Shown piece by piece: positions 28,813-37,252 of a DNA stretch of 64,000 nt. Position 1 is the stretch's first letter. Each line of letters opens with the position of its first letter. The notes under the pieces are model-generated. The model ran no database searches. It was given only the letters and a program-made list of their open reading frames with translations, and was not told where the DNA came from. Source of the DNA: Microvirga sp. 17 mud 1-3 (GTDB taxonomy: Bacteria > Pseudomonadota > Alphaproteobacteria > Rhizobiales > Beijerinckiaceae); assembly GCF_003151255.1 (NCBI RefSeq), contig NZ_CP029481.1, positions 3,410,001-3,474,000 on the forward strand, given 5' to 3'. Both the position numbers and the translations under genes were made by a program.

Positions 28813-29757
28813 TCAAACCTGAACGTGGGGTGGATCCGCATTCGCGAGAAACTGCCGGATTTCGTCCGCCAGCCAATCGCGCACGGCACAAACCTTGGGA
28901 TGGTCCCGTTTGCCTGGGCGATAGACGAGGTCGTAGCCCCGCTCGGACTCGAGCCGCACATGCGGGAAGAGCGCAACCAGGCGCCCGGCCGCGATATCCT
29001 CCGCGACCAACGCACTGCGCCCCAGGGCGACCCCTTCTCCACGAATGGCCGCCTCGATCGCCATGCTGCCGTGACTGTAGATCGGGCCGCGCCTCCTGGG
29101 GCCGACCTCCACGCCCGCCATGGCAAACCATTTGTCCCAGTTGCCCAGCCAGCGGTCGTCATGCAGCAGGCGGTCCTCATGCAGCAACCTGCATTCGGCG
29201 AGGCTCTCGACCGACAGCAATCCACCCTTCTCCGCCCGGTAGGCCGGGCTGCACACTGGCGTGAGGGTCTCTTCCAGAATTCGCTCTGCGGCGAGGTGCG
29301 GATAGCGGCCATGGCCGTAGCGCACGGCCGCATCAATCTGCTCGTTGCTCAGGTCGGCGTCGGGATCGGTGATGTCGAGGTGGATATCGAATTCGGGATG
29401 GCGCGCAATCAGCCGATGCAGGCGAGGCCCGAGCCACTTGCTTGCGAATGAGATGCCGACACTGATCGTCAGCCGTTCCGCGCTTTTCGGCGCGCGAAGG
29501 CCCTCGGCCTCCCGCGTCAGCTCGGCCAACACGCGGGTGACGACGACCAGCAACCTCGCTCCCTCGTCGGTCAGGACGATCCTTCGGGTCAGGCGCCGGA
29601 ACAAGGGGACGCCGAGGTGGTCCTCAAGGGTCTTGATATGCCGGCTCACCGCCCCGTGGGTCACGTGCAGTTCCTCTGCGGCCAGGGTCATGCTCGAGAG
29701 GCGTCCGGCGGCCTCGAAGGCGCGCAGGGTCTGCAGGGGAGGAAGCCGGTCGAACAT
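28813..29757 (-). CDS. LysR family regulator, GcvA-like
   Basis: A 314-residue regulator: N-terminal winged helix ([34 protein letters not shown], about 7-40) and a periplasmic-binding-like effector domain ending near 310. The start [11 protein letters not shown] matches the GcvA-type subfamily; ATG at 29784 would add nine residues. It is divergent from a second EamA exporter, with a palindrome in between. Confidence 0.92.
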   Translation of the reverse strand: MFDRLPPLQTLRAFEAAGRLSSMTLAAEELHVTHGAVSRHIKTLEDHLGVPLFRRLTRRIVLTDEGARLLVVVTRVLAELTREAEGLRAPKSAERLTISVGISFASKWLGPRLHRLIARHPEFDIHLDITDPDADLSNEQIDAAVRYGHGRYPHLAAERILEETLTPVCSPAYRAEKGGLLSVESLAECRLLHEDRLLHDDRWLGNWDKWFAMAGVEVGPRRRGPIYSHGSMAIEAAIRGEGVALGRSALVAEDIAAGRLVALFPHVRLESERGYDLVYRPGKRDHPKVCAVRDWLADEIRQFLANADPPHVQV

Positions 29758-29779
29758 GGAGCCGCATGCGTGAGTTTGG

Positions 29780-29796
29780 CTCACACGTTACGTGAG
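29780..29796. promoter_or_regulatory. Candidate LysR-box
   Basis: CTCAC-N7-GTGAG, a perfect 5+7+5 palindrome with a core CACGTTACGTG that is itself symmetric, lies just upstream of the LysR-type gene in the 126-bp divergent region. It fits the T-N11-A style loosely. It is assigned by position. Confidence 0.4.
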
Positions 29797-29883
29797 AACA
29801 AATGGTTTGTCAGCCCGGAAGGGCGGCCCTAGCACTGTGAAAATCCGCGATGGCGGCGTCATCCCATTCCGTGCAGCCTGTTC

Positions 29884-30837
29884 ATGTCGACCCAGAGCAT
29901 TGCGAGCCCCTCCCCTGCCTCCGTGGAACCCGCCGTTCCCCGCGACGCGGCCCCTTCCCTGCGCAGCTTTGGGGCCATGTTGCTGCTGGCCGTCATGTGG
30001 GGATTGTCGATTCCGGTCACCAAGCTCGGTCTTCTGACGCTTCCTCCATTGACGCTGACCGCGCTGCGGTTCGCCATCGCGGTGCCGCTTCTGATGCTTT
30101 TCATCGTGGGCAGGCAGCGGCTGTCGTGGCGGGCGCTGCCCCATGTCGCTGCCCTCGGGGTGCTGGGCATCGGCATAGGGCAGGTCGCCCAGACCTTCGG
30201 GGTCGCCGGCACGTCCGCATCGGTCGGCACCATCATCTCGGCCACCATTCCGGTCTTCATCGTCGTTTTTGCTGCTTTGCGCCTCAAGCAGCCTGTCTCG
30301 GGCCGGCAGCAACTGGGGCTGCTGGCGGCCTTCGCGGGCATTGCGCTCGTAGCGCTGGGGAATGAAGGGGGCACCGCGGATCTGTTCGAGACCAGTGTGA
30401 GCGGCGCAGCCTGGGTCCTTCTGTCGGCAGTGACCATTGCGTTCTATTATGTCTGGAGCGTCGAACTCACCGACCGATACGGCACCGCTGCCGTCGCGGC
30501 CTGGAGCACGTTGTTCGGCTTCATCGCGCTTCTGCCCTGGGCGGGCTGGGAAATGCGGCTCGTTCCTATCGAAATCACGGCCCAGGCCCTCTGGGCTGCG
30601 GTCTATCTCGGTGTCGTGGTCACGGTTGCGGGCCTGTTTCTGTGGCTGAGCATCCTGCGCAACGTTCCGGCCCGGATCGCCGCGAGCGTTCAGTATCTGC
30701 AGCCCGTCATCGGCATCGCCGCGTCATCCGTCATGTTCGGCGATACCATGGGGGCGGCCTTCGTTGCTGGCGTGGTCCTGATCCTGGCGGGTCTCGCCAT
30801 GACCATGGCCACCCGCAAACCCGCTCAAGCTGGTTGA
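29884..30837 (+). CDS. EamA/DMT family transporter
   Basis: A 317-residue ten-helix transporter with two EamA repeats (MWGLSIPVTKLGLLTLPPLTLTALRF and LGVVVTVAGLFLWLSILRNVPARIAASVQYLQPV, both interrupted by short loops). A 30-residue hydrophilic head precedes the first helix. It is only distantly similar to the exporter at 27466, so this is not a recent duplication. Divergent pairing with LysR suggests regulated export. Confidence 0.92.
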   Translation: MSTQSIASPSPASVEPAVPRDAAPSLRSFGAMLLLAVMWGLSIPVTKLGLLTLPPLTLTALRFAIAVPLLMLFIVGRQRLSWRALPHVAALGVLGIGIGQVAQTFGVAGTSASVGTIISATIPVFIVVFAALRLKQPVSGRQQLGLLAAFAGIALVALGNEGGTADLFETSVSGAAWVLLSAVTIAFYYVWSVELTDRYGTAAVAAWSTLFGFIALLPWAGWEMRLVPIEITAQALWAAVYLGVVVTVAGLFLWLSILRNVPARIAASVQYLQPVIGIAASSVMFGDTMGAAFVAGVVLILAGLAMTMATRKPAQAG

Positions 30838-30998
30838 GAAGCGGCGCGGCCACCCGAACCCCTCCTGTCAGCGCAATAGCCTCCATGCCGGCGATCAGCG
30901 GAAGCCGGCTTTGACTCCGCTCAATTAGGTTGATATCAACATTATATGCGCGACGACAGCGTTTGGAAGAAGCGCCGCCACTAAGCAGGAGGAAGCCG

Positions 30999-31352
30999 AT
31001 GTCGTATGTGGAAGGGTTCGTGCTCGCAGTGCCGTCCGCCAAAAAGGAGGTCTACCGCCGGCATGCGGCCGAGGCGGCTGTGCTCTTCAAGGAATTCGGC
31101 GCCATCCGCATGGTCGAATGCTGGGGCGACGACGTGCCGGACGGCAAGGTCACGGATTTTCGCGGCGCCGTGCAGGCAAAGGACGACGAGACCGTGGTGT
31201 TCAGCTGGATCGAGTACCCCTCGAAAGCCGTTCGGGACGCAGCGAACAAGAAGATCATGACCGACCCGCGCATGGAAGCCATGGGCGCCGAGATGCCGTT
31301 CGACGGCAAGCGGATGATCTTCGGCGGCTTCGCGCCGATCCTCGATGTGTGA
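30999..31352 (+). CDS. DUF1428 family protein
   Basis: A 117-residue protein with the DUF1428 pattern: YVEGFVLAVPSAKKEVYRRHA, GAIRMVECWGDDVPDGKVTDF and DPRMEAMGAEMPFDGKRMIFGGF. It has a dimeric alpha-beta barrel fold; the reaction is unknown. GCAGGAGG lies before the ATG. It is the first gene of a three-gene cassette (DUF1428-VOC-DUF899) with spacings under 25 bases. Confidence 0.88.
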   Translation: MSYVEGFVLAVPSAKKEVYRRHAAEAAVLFKEFGAIRMVECWGDDVPDGKVTDFRGAVQAKDDETVVFSWIEYPSKAVRDAANKKIMTDPRMEAMGAEMPFDGKRMIFGGFAPILDV

Positions 31353-31361
31353 GGGCATGTG

Positions 31362-32138
31362 ATGGCCAACTCCCACGGCGACTTCATCTGGTATGAGCTT
31401 CTGACGACCGACCCCGACGCGGCCGCCCGGTTCTATGGCGCGGTGGTCGGCTGGCGAAACCGCCCGGCCGAAGGCGGTGACGGCGCCTACAGGATCTTCA
31501 AGACCGACGATGCGGACATCGGCGGATTCACTGTGCTGCGGCCGGAATGCGAGCAGACGGGCATGCGCCCCGGCTGGCTCGGCTATGTGGGCGTCCGCGA
31601 TGTCGATGCAACGGCCCACGAGGTCGTTCGGGCGGGCGGACGGCAGCATGTGCCGCCGACGGACATTCCGGGCGTGGGCCGCTTCGCCATGGTGGCGGAT
31701 CCGCAGGGCGTCAGTTTCTATGTGATGCGTGGCACGATGGAGGGCACGAGCACCGCCTTCGCCCAGGACAAGGTCGGCCATTGTCACTGGAACGAGCTTG
31801 CCGCCAGCGATCAGAATACGGCGTTCAGCTTCTATGCCAGCCTGTTCGGCTGGGAGAAGGGCGACGCGATGCCTATGGGAGAGCTGGGCGAATACCGCTT
31901 CATCCTCCAAAACGGCACGATGATCGGCGCCATGATGAATCGGCGCCCGGACGGGCCGCCGCCTGCCTGGACCTTTTATTTCGGCGTCGCGGATATCGAT
32001 GTCGCGGCACGTGCCGTCTCCGAAAACGGCGGCACGATCCATGACGGTCCGGCCGAAGTGCCCGGCGGTGTCTTCATCATCGTCGCTTCCGATCCCCAGG
32101 GCGCCCTGTTCGGCCTCGTCGGACCGCGCCGTTCATGA
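31362..32138 (+). CDS. VOC family protein with two glyoxalase-like domains
   Basis: A 258-residue protein with two vicinal-oxygen-chelate modules (FIWYELLTTDPDAAARFYGAVVGW near the start; HWNELAASDQNTAFSFYASLFGWEKG near residue 140). Each has the characteristic end (VADPQGVSFYVM, ASDPQGALFGLVG). Similar double-domain proteins in actinobacteria are glyoxalase/dioxygenase-like, with unknown substrates. GTG at 31359 directly before the ATG is an alternative start. Confidence 0.88.
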   Translation: MANSHGDFIWYELLTTDPDAAARFYGAVVGWRNRPAEGGDGAYRIFKTDDADIGGFTVLRPECEQTGMRPGWLGYVGVRDVDATAHEVVRAGGRQHVPPTDIPGVGRFAMVADPQGVSFYVMRGTMEGTSTAFAQDKVGHCHWNELAASDQNTAFSFYASLFGWEKGDAMPMGELGEYRFILQNGTMIGAMMNRRPDGPPPAWTFYFGVADIDVAARAVSENGGTIHDGPAEVPGGVFIIVASDPQGALFGLVGPRRS

Positions 32139-32161
32139 CAACCTTTTCGAAGGAACCCGGC

Positions 32162-32866
32162 ATGACCGACGGATTGATCCCCGCTGCGGAGCTGGCCCGC
32201 CGCAGTCAGGTGCGCTTTCCGAACGAGAGCGCCGAATACCGCGCAGCGCGCACCGCCCTGCTCGCGGAGGAGATTGCGCTGCGCCGTCATATCGAGCGCG
32301 TCGCAGCCCTGCGCCGCGCTCTGCCGCCCGGGGGCGAGGTCGGTGGCAACTACCGCTTCCAGGGAGAAGACGGGCCCGCGAGCTTCGCTGACCTTTTCGG
32401 GGACAGGCAGAGCCTTGCGGTCTACAGCTACATGTTCGGGCCGCAGCGCCAGCGGCCCTGCCCCATGTGCACCAACCTGCTCGATGCGCTGGAAGGGAAT
32501 GCCGCCGATATCGGGCAGCGGATGGCGCTCGTGGTCGTCGCGCGCTCACCCATCGAGCGACTGGCTGCGTGGAAGCGGGAACGCGGCTGGAAGAACCTGC
32601 GGCTCTATACGGATCTCGACGGCAACTATTCCCGCGACTATCACGGCGTGCTGCCGGACGGGTCGGAGGTCCCGAGCCTGAACGTCTTCACCCGGCGAGA
32701 CGGGCCCCCCCGTCATTTCTGGAGCGGCGAGATGACCGGCGAGACCGCCGATCCCGGTCAGGATCCCCGCGGCGCGCCTGATCTTGCGCCCCTCTGGACC
32801 GTGCTCGACATGACGCCGGAGGGACGCGGGACGGATTGGTATCCGAAGCTCGAATACGACCGCTGA
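32162..32866 (+). CDS. DUF899 family thioredoxin-like protein
   Basis: A 234-residue protein with YRFQGEDGPASFADLFGDRQSLAVYSYMFGP followed by RPCPMCTNLLDAL, the usual DUF899 N-terminal and Cys region, and a peroxiredoxin-like RHFWSGEM end. CPMC resembles a redox motif, but activity is not established. AAGGAACC lies before ATG 32162; ATG 32135 would overlap the VOC stop by four bases. It ends the DUF1428-VOC-DUF899 cassette, 75 bases before lutB. Confidence 0.85.
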   Translation: MTDGLIPAAELARRSQVRFPNESAEYRAARTALLAEEIALRRHIERVAALRRALPPGGEVGGNYRFQGEDGPASFADLFGDRQSLAVYSYMFGPQRQRPCPMCTNLLDALEGNAADIGQRMALVVVARSPIERLAAWKRERGWKNLRLYTDLDGNYSRDYHGVLPDGSEVPSLNVFTRRDGPPRHFWSGEMTGETADPGQDPRGAPDLAPLWTVLDMTPEGRGTDWYPKLEYDR

Positions 32867-32941
32867 AACTGACCGGGGTTGCGGCGTCCCTGCGGCCGCC
32901 GCTCCCTCGCGCTTTTCCTCAATTCAGGCTAAATAGCCTGT

Positions 32942-34375
32942 ATGACCGTTCACGCCACGTCTCCCCAGTTCAAGCAGAACGCCGCCCGGGCCCTGGCCGA
33001 TACGCAGTTGCAGAAGGCGCTCGGCAACGTGAAGCAGGGCTTCATCGACAAGCGCCAGGCCGCCACCGAGAAGCTTCCCGAATTCGAGGCCCTGCGCGAC
33101 ACCGCGCGGGACATCAAGAACCACACGCTGCAGCACCTCGACCTCTATCTCGAGGCCTATGAGGAAAAGGTGAAGGCCTCGGGCGGACATGTCCACTTCG
33201 CCCGCGACGCCGAGGAGGCGCGCAACCTCATCCTGTCCATCTGCCGGGAGGCCGGGGCCAGGACGGTCACCAAGGGCAAGTCGATGATCTCCGAGGAGAT
33301 CGGCATCAACGCCCATCTCGAAGCGCACGGCATTCAGCCGGTCGAGACCGATCTCGGCGAGTACATTATCCAGCTCCGCAACGAGATGCCGAGCCACATC
33401 ATCGCGCCGGCCGTGCACCTGAACGCCACCCAGGTGGAGCAGGATTTCCGGCGGGTGCACAAGAACCTCGACCCGAAGCGTGACCTCTCCGAGCCGGTGC
33501 AGCTGCTGACCGAAGCGCGCGCCGTGCTGCGCGAGCGCTTCCTCGCGGCGGATGTGGGCATCACGGGCGCCAATTTCCTGATCGCCGAGACCGGCACCTC
33601 CGTCATCGTCACCAACGAGGGCAACGGCGATCTGACGCAGATCCTGCCCAAGACCCACATCGTGCTGGCCTCCATCGAGAAGCTGGTGCCGACCCTCGAG
33701 GATGTGAGCCAGATCCTGCGCGTCCTGGCCCGCTCGGCGACCGGGCAGGAAATGTCCGTCTACACCACCTTCTCGACCGGTCCGCGCCAGATCGCCGATG
33801 CCGACGGCCCGCAGAACTACCATGTCATTCTCCTCGACAATGGCCGCTCTGCCATGCTCGGCACCGATTTCGAGGAGATGCTGCGCTGCATCCGGTGCGG
33901 GGCGTGCATGAACCATTGCCCGGTCTATCACGCGGTCGGCGGTCATGCTTACGGCTGGGTCTATCCTGGCCCCATGGGCGCGGTGCTGACTCCCAGCCTG
34001 ATCGGGGTCGACAAGGCCGGGCACCTGCCCAACGCCTCCACGTTCTGCGGACGCTGCGAGAGCGTGTGCCCCGTGCGCATCCCCCTGCCGAAGCTCATGC
34101 GCCACTGGCGCGAGCGGGAATTCGAACGTCACCTGACGCCGGCCACCTTCCGCTCCGGCCTCGCCGTCTGGGGCTTCTTCGCCCGGCGGCCTGCCCTCTA
34201 CCGGCTGGCGACCCGCGCGGCGATGGCGGGCCTTGCTCTGGCCGGACGCCGCAAGGGTCGGTTCTCCTGGCTTCCTCTGGCACGGGGCTGGACCAAATCC
34301 CGTGATTTCCCGACCCCGCAGGGCGAGACCTTCCAGGCCCGCTGGCGGCGCGAGCGCCGGGGGAGAACCGCATGA
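32942..34375 (+). CDS. lutB: Lactate utilisation iron-sulfur protein LutB
   Basis: A 477-residue protein: an N-terminal LUD domain (about 60-300) and a C-terminal ferredoxin part with two [4Fe-4S] motifs, CIRCGACMNHCPVYHAVGG and CGRCESVCPVRIPLPKLM. With LutA and LutC it makes the L-lactate dehydrogenase complex. It overlaps lutC by four bases (ATGA). It is separated from lutA by 8.4 kb, see the finding on that block. Confidence 0.95.
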   Translation: MTVHATSPQFKQNAARALADTQLQKALGNVKQGFIDKRQAATEKLPEFEALRDTARDIKNHTLQHLDLYLEAYEEKVKASGGHVHFARDAEEARNLILSICREAGARTVTKGKSMISEEIGINAHLEAHGIQPVETDLGEYIIQLRNEMPSHIIAPAVHLNATQVEQDFRRVHKNLDPKRDLSEPVQLLTEARAVLRERFLAADVGITGANFLIAETGTSVIVTNEGNGDLTQILPKTHIVLASIEKLVPTLEDVSQILRVLARSATGQEMSVYTTFSTGPRQIADADGPQNYHVILLDNGRSAMLGTDFEEMLRCIRCGACMNHCPVYHAVGGHAYGWVYPGPMGAVLTPSLIGVDKAGHLPNASTFCGRCESVCPVRIPLPKLMRHWREREFERHLTPATFRSGLAVWGFFARRPALYRLATRAAMAGLALAGRRKGRFSWLPLARGWTKSRDFPTPQGETFQARWRRERRGRTA

Positions 34376-35043
34376 GCGCCCGCGACGAGGTTCTGGCCAA
34401 TATCCGCCGCTCGCTCGGCGTGAAGGGCAACGAGACCATCCGACGTCAGATCGCCATGGAGCGGCTGGAGCGCGCCCCGAAGGGCATCATTCCGGAGCGT
34501 GGCCAGGTCTCCGGCGAGGAACGGCTCGCCCTCTTCCGGCGGCAGGCGGAAGCCGCGCTCGCGACCATGACGGAAGTTTCCTCCGCGGACGAGGTGCCGC
34601 AGATCGTGGCCACCTTCCTGCGCGACCACAATCTTCCGGCGACCCTGCGCATGGGCCAGGACCAGCGCCTGACCGGGATGCCCTGGGGCGAGACCTCCCT
34701 CGAGGTGTCACAGGGGCCGAGCCAGGGCGGTGACATCAACGCCGTGAGCCACGCCTTCGGCGGCGTCGCCGAGACCGGGTCCCTCGTGATGGTCTCAGGG
34801 CCGGAAAACCCGTCCACCCTCAATTTCCTGCCCGACAACCACATCATCGTGGTCTCGGCCAAGGACATCGCGGGCGATTACGAGACCGTGTGGAACAAGG
34901 TGCGCTTCGCTTTCGGCAAGGGCTCCATGCCGCGCACGGTGAACTGGATCACCGGCCCGTCCCGGTCCGGTGACATCGAGCAGACCCTCCTGCTCGGTGC
35001 CCATGGCCCCCGAAGGGTGCATGTGGTGGTCGTGAGGGACTGA
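34372..35043 (+). CDS. lutC: Lactate utilisation protein LutC
   Basis: A 223-residue LUD-domain protein (DUF162) with GGDINAVSHAFGGVAETGSLVMVSGPENP and the C-terminal TLLLGAHGPRRVHVVVVRD. Members have no cofactor motif, and LutC is required with LutA and LutB for lactate growth. The ATG overlaps the lutB stop. The next gene starts 19 bases later and may be in the same transcript. Confidence 0.95.
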   Translation: MSARDEVLANIRRSLGVKGNETIRRQIAMERLERAPKGIIPERGQVSGEERLALFRRQAEAALATMTEVSSADEVPQIVATFLRDHNLPATLRMGQDQRLTGMPWGETSLEVSQGPSQGGDINAVSHAFGGVAETGSLVMVSGPENPSTLNFLPDNHIIVVSAKDIAGDYETVWNKVRFAFGKGSMPRTVNWITGPSRSGDIEQTLLLGAHGPRRVHVVVVRD

Positions 35044-35062
35044 TCCGGGAGACGTCTTCGCC

Positions 35063-35629
35063 ATGGCCTCCAACTTCATCGCCCGCATGATCCGCTGGTC
35101 CGCCTGGACGGGCTGCGAGGCAGGGTTGGAGCATGCGGAGATCAGTCCCGTGGACGGCGGCGTCGAACTTGCCGGCGTCGTCATCGGACAGAACGGGACC
35201 ATGCGCTACGGTATCACCTACCGGGTGCGGGTCGATGCCGCTTGGCGCACCCGCGACGTCCGCATCCGAACCGCAGCCGGACGGGTCCTGCACCTGGAAA
35301 GCAACGGCCAGGGCATCTGGCGCATGAATGGGGCGGAGCGGCCCGACCTCCAGGGCTGCCTCGACATCGATATTCAGGCCACCCCGGCCACCAACACCCT
35401 GCCGATCCGCCGCCTGGGGCTCAAGGCCGGCGAGTCCCTCGAGATCCGGCTCTGCTACATTGCCGTGCCGAGCCTCGACGTCTCTCCGCATAACCAGCGC
35501 TACACGGCTCTCGAGCCCGACAGGCTCTATCGTTTCGAGAGCCTGGACAGCGACTTCACGGCCGATCTGCCTGTCGACCAGGACGGCTTCGTGCGCGACT
35601 ATCCGGGCCTGTTCCGCCGCCTTCCCTGA
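35063..35629 (+). CDS. Putative glycolipid-binding family protein (DUF1089)
   Basis: A 188-residue protein of the family annotated as putative glycolipid-binding (PF06475). The segments ARMIRWSAWTGCEAGLEH, GQNGTMRYGITYRVRVDAAW and FVRDYPGLFRRLP are characteristic. The fold is a lipocalin-like barrel, and the binding role is taken from the family name, not shown here. It starts 19 bases after lutC. Confidence 0.85.
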   Translation: MASNFIARMIRWSAWTGCEAGLEHAEISPVDGGVELAGVVIGQNGTMRYGITYRVRVDAAWRTRDVRIRTAAGRVLHLESNGQGIWRMNGAERPDLQGCLDIDIQATPATNTLPIRRLGLKAGESLEIRLCYIAVPSLDVSPHNQRYTALEPDRLYRFESLDSDFTADLPVDQDGFVRDYPGLFRRLP

Positions 35630-35712
35630 ATATCGATGGGCCGTGACAACCGGGCGCAGCCGAAAGGCTTTGCGCTTTCGGGGCGATCTGAGCTAAGTAT
35701 TTGATAAAGCTC

Positions 35713-35735
35713 TAGTTTTTAACAGTTCTAAACTA
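35713..35735 (+). promoter_or_regulatory. Irr-like iron control box upstream of bfd
   Basis: A 23-base inverted repeat with outer TAGTTT/AAACTA and inner AAC-N-GTT; the right half is GTTCTAAACTA. This resembles the Irr (iron control element) consensus TTTAGAA-N-TTCTAAA of Hyphomicrobiales, with two mismatches in the left half. It ends 8 bases before the bfd start, so binding there would block translation/transcription initiation. Confidence 0.55.
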
Positions 35736-35742
35736 TAACATC

Positions 35743-36000
35743 ATGATCGTCTGTTCCTGCAACGTCTTGTCCGACGGCGATGTGAAGGGGTGCCTCACAC
35801 CGGGTCCGGATTGCCCGCGCACGCCGGCCCAGGTTTATCGCTGTCTCGGATGCAGCCCGAATTGCGGACGCTGCGTGCGGACCATCCGGTCGATCATGGA
35901 CAAGGCGCTGGCCGAGGCCGGTGTCGAGGCGGTTTCCGCCTGCCAGCGCGGCTGCTGCCCTACCCTCCCCCAGAAAGCGGCGGCCGAGCCGGCCGCCTGA
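35743..36000 (+). CDS. bfd: Bacterioferritin-associated ferredoxin
   Basis: An 85-residue [2Fe-2S] protein that reduces bacterioferritin to release stored iron. Cluster cysteines are C4 and C6 (MIVCSCNVLSDGDV) and the C41/C44 pair in CGRCVRTIRSIMDKAL. Additional cysteines (17, 24, 34, 37, and C-Q-R-G-C-C near the end) are more than in E. coli Bfd (64 residues) and could be odd or functional. It precedes bfr by about 80 bases and probably shares the Irr-like box. Confidence 0.9.
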   Translation: MIVCSCNVLSDGDVKGCLTPGPDCPRTPAQVYRCLGCSPNCGRCVRTIRSIMDKALAEAGVEAVSACQRGCCPTLPQKAAAEPAA

Positions 36001-36083
36001 TGCGCAAAGATCCTTTCCCCCGTTCGGAATTCCTCTAAATAGAGGGGGCGGCGCGCCAGCGCCTGTTCGACACGAGGGTTAGG

Positions 36084-36572
36084 ATGAAGGGCGATCAGAA
36101 AGTCATCGAGTATCTCAATCGCGGCCTGCGCAGCGAGCTGACGGCGGTCAACCAGTACTGGCTGCATTACCGGCTCCTGGACGACTGGGGCTACAAGGAG
36201 CTCGCGAAGACCTGGCGCGAGGAATCCATCGAGGAGATGCATCACGCGGACCGCTTCATCGAGCGCATCATCTTCCTCGACGGCTTCGCCAACCTCCAGG
36301 TTCTCGACCCCCTGCGGATCGGCCAGAACATCCGCGAAATCCTCGAATGCGACCTTGCGGCCGAATACGACGCGCGGGAGCTTTACGGCGAGGCCGCGGC
36401 CTATTGCGAAAGCGTGGGCGACCGGGTGTCAAAGAACCTGTTCGAGGATCTGATGAAGGACGAGGAGGGCCATATCGACTTCCTCGAAACGCAGATCAAC
36501 CTCGTCGAGCAGCTTGGCCTCCAGCTCTATGCCCAGAAGCATGTGGGCGATGTGAAGAGCGACGATCACTGA
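36084..36572 (+). CDS. bfr: Bacterioferritin
   Basis: A 162-residue ferritin that stores iron in 24-subunit shells. All ferroxidase ligands match E. coli numbering: E18, E51, H54, E94, E127, H130, and the haem ligand M52 ([10 protein letters not shown]). So it is a haem-containing Bfr rather than a Dps. TTAGGATG is the start region. It follows bfd and is likely cotranscribed. Confidence 0.97.
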   Translation: MKGDQKVIEYLNRGLRSELTAVNQYWLHYRLLDDWGYKELAKTWREESIEEMHHADRFIERIIFLDGFANLQVLDPLRIGQNIREILECDLAAEYDARELYGEAAAYCESVGDRVSKNLFEDLMKDEEGHIDFLETQINLVEQLGLQLYAQKHVGDVKSDDH

Positions 36573-36653
36573 TCCGACGCTTTCGACACGAGACCTCTTC
36601 ACGGTGCGCGCAAAAGCTGGTCTTGATGCGCGCATCGTCTTGTTAAAAAAGCC

Positions 36654-37181
36654 ATGCGGATGCAGCCCTCATTTGCGATCGAAAGCCGCCTCGTCGGATG
36701 GTCTCGCCTGGCCTCGTGGGCCATGGCCCTCCTCCTGATCGCGACGGTCTGGCCCGGTGCTCTGCACGCAGCCGACACGACGCCCCGGCAGTTCCTGACA
36801 GCCCTTTACAAGTCCTATTCTGGCCCCGACGCCATGGGCCTCTCCTGGCGCGGCAGCACGGCCGAGCGCTATTTCGACGCGGCCCTGACGAAACTGATCC
36901 TTCGCGACGTGAACGAAGCCAAGGGTGAAATCGGTCGCATCGACTTCGATCCCTTCGTGGCCGCACAGGATTTCGAGATCGCGAGCCTCGCCATCGCGAT
37001 CGAGTCGGAGAGTGCGGAGGCTGCGACGGGCCTCGTGTCGTTCACCAATCTCGGCCAGCGGACGAAGATCCGGTACGATCTCGCCAAGACGGCCAAAGGC
37101 TGGCGGATCGCCAACATCACCTGGGACGAACCCACCGACCTCAAGGGCGATCTTCGCTCCATCCTGGCGCGGGCCCTTTGA
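36654..37181 (+). CDS. Exported DUF3828-like protein
   Basis: A 175-residue protein with a signal peptide (hydrophobic 20-38, likely cleavage after ALHA) and a soluble domain starting TTPRQFLTALYKSYSGPDAMGLSWRG, which resembles DUF3828. The domain ends with KGWRIANITWDEPTDLKGDLRSILARAL. Function unknown, presumably periplasmic. It stands alone, convergent with the acyl-CoA synthetase gene. Confidence 0.7.
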   Translation: MRMQPSFAIESRLVGWSRLASWAMALLLIATVWPGALHAADTTPRQFLTALYKSYSGPDAMGLSWRGSTAERYFDAALTKLILRDVNEAKGEIGRIDFDPFVAAQDFEIASLAIAIESESAEAATGLVSFTNLGQRTKIRYDLAKTAKGWRIANITWDEPTDLKGDLRSILARAL

Positions 37182-37252
37182 GCTCCTGGCCAAGGGTTCA
37201 CCCACGATAGCCGAGGCTCACCCTCGCAATGTCCCAAAGCTCTCCCGGCGTA

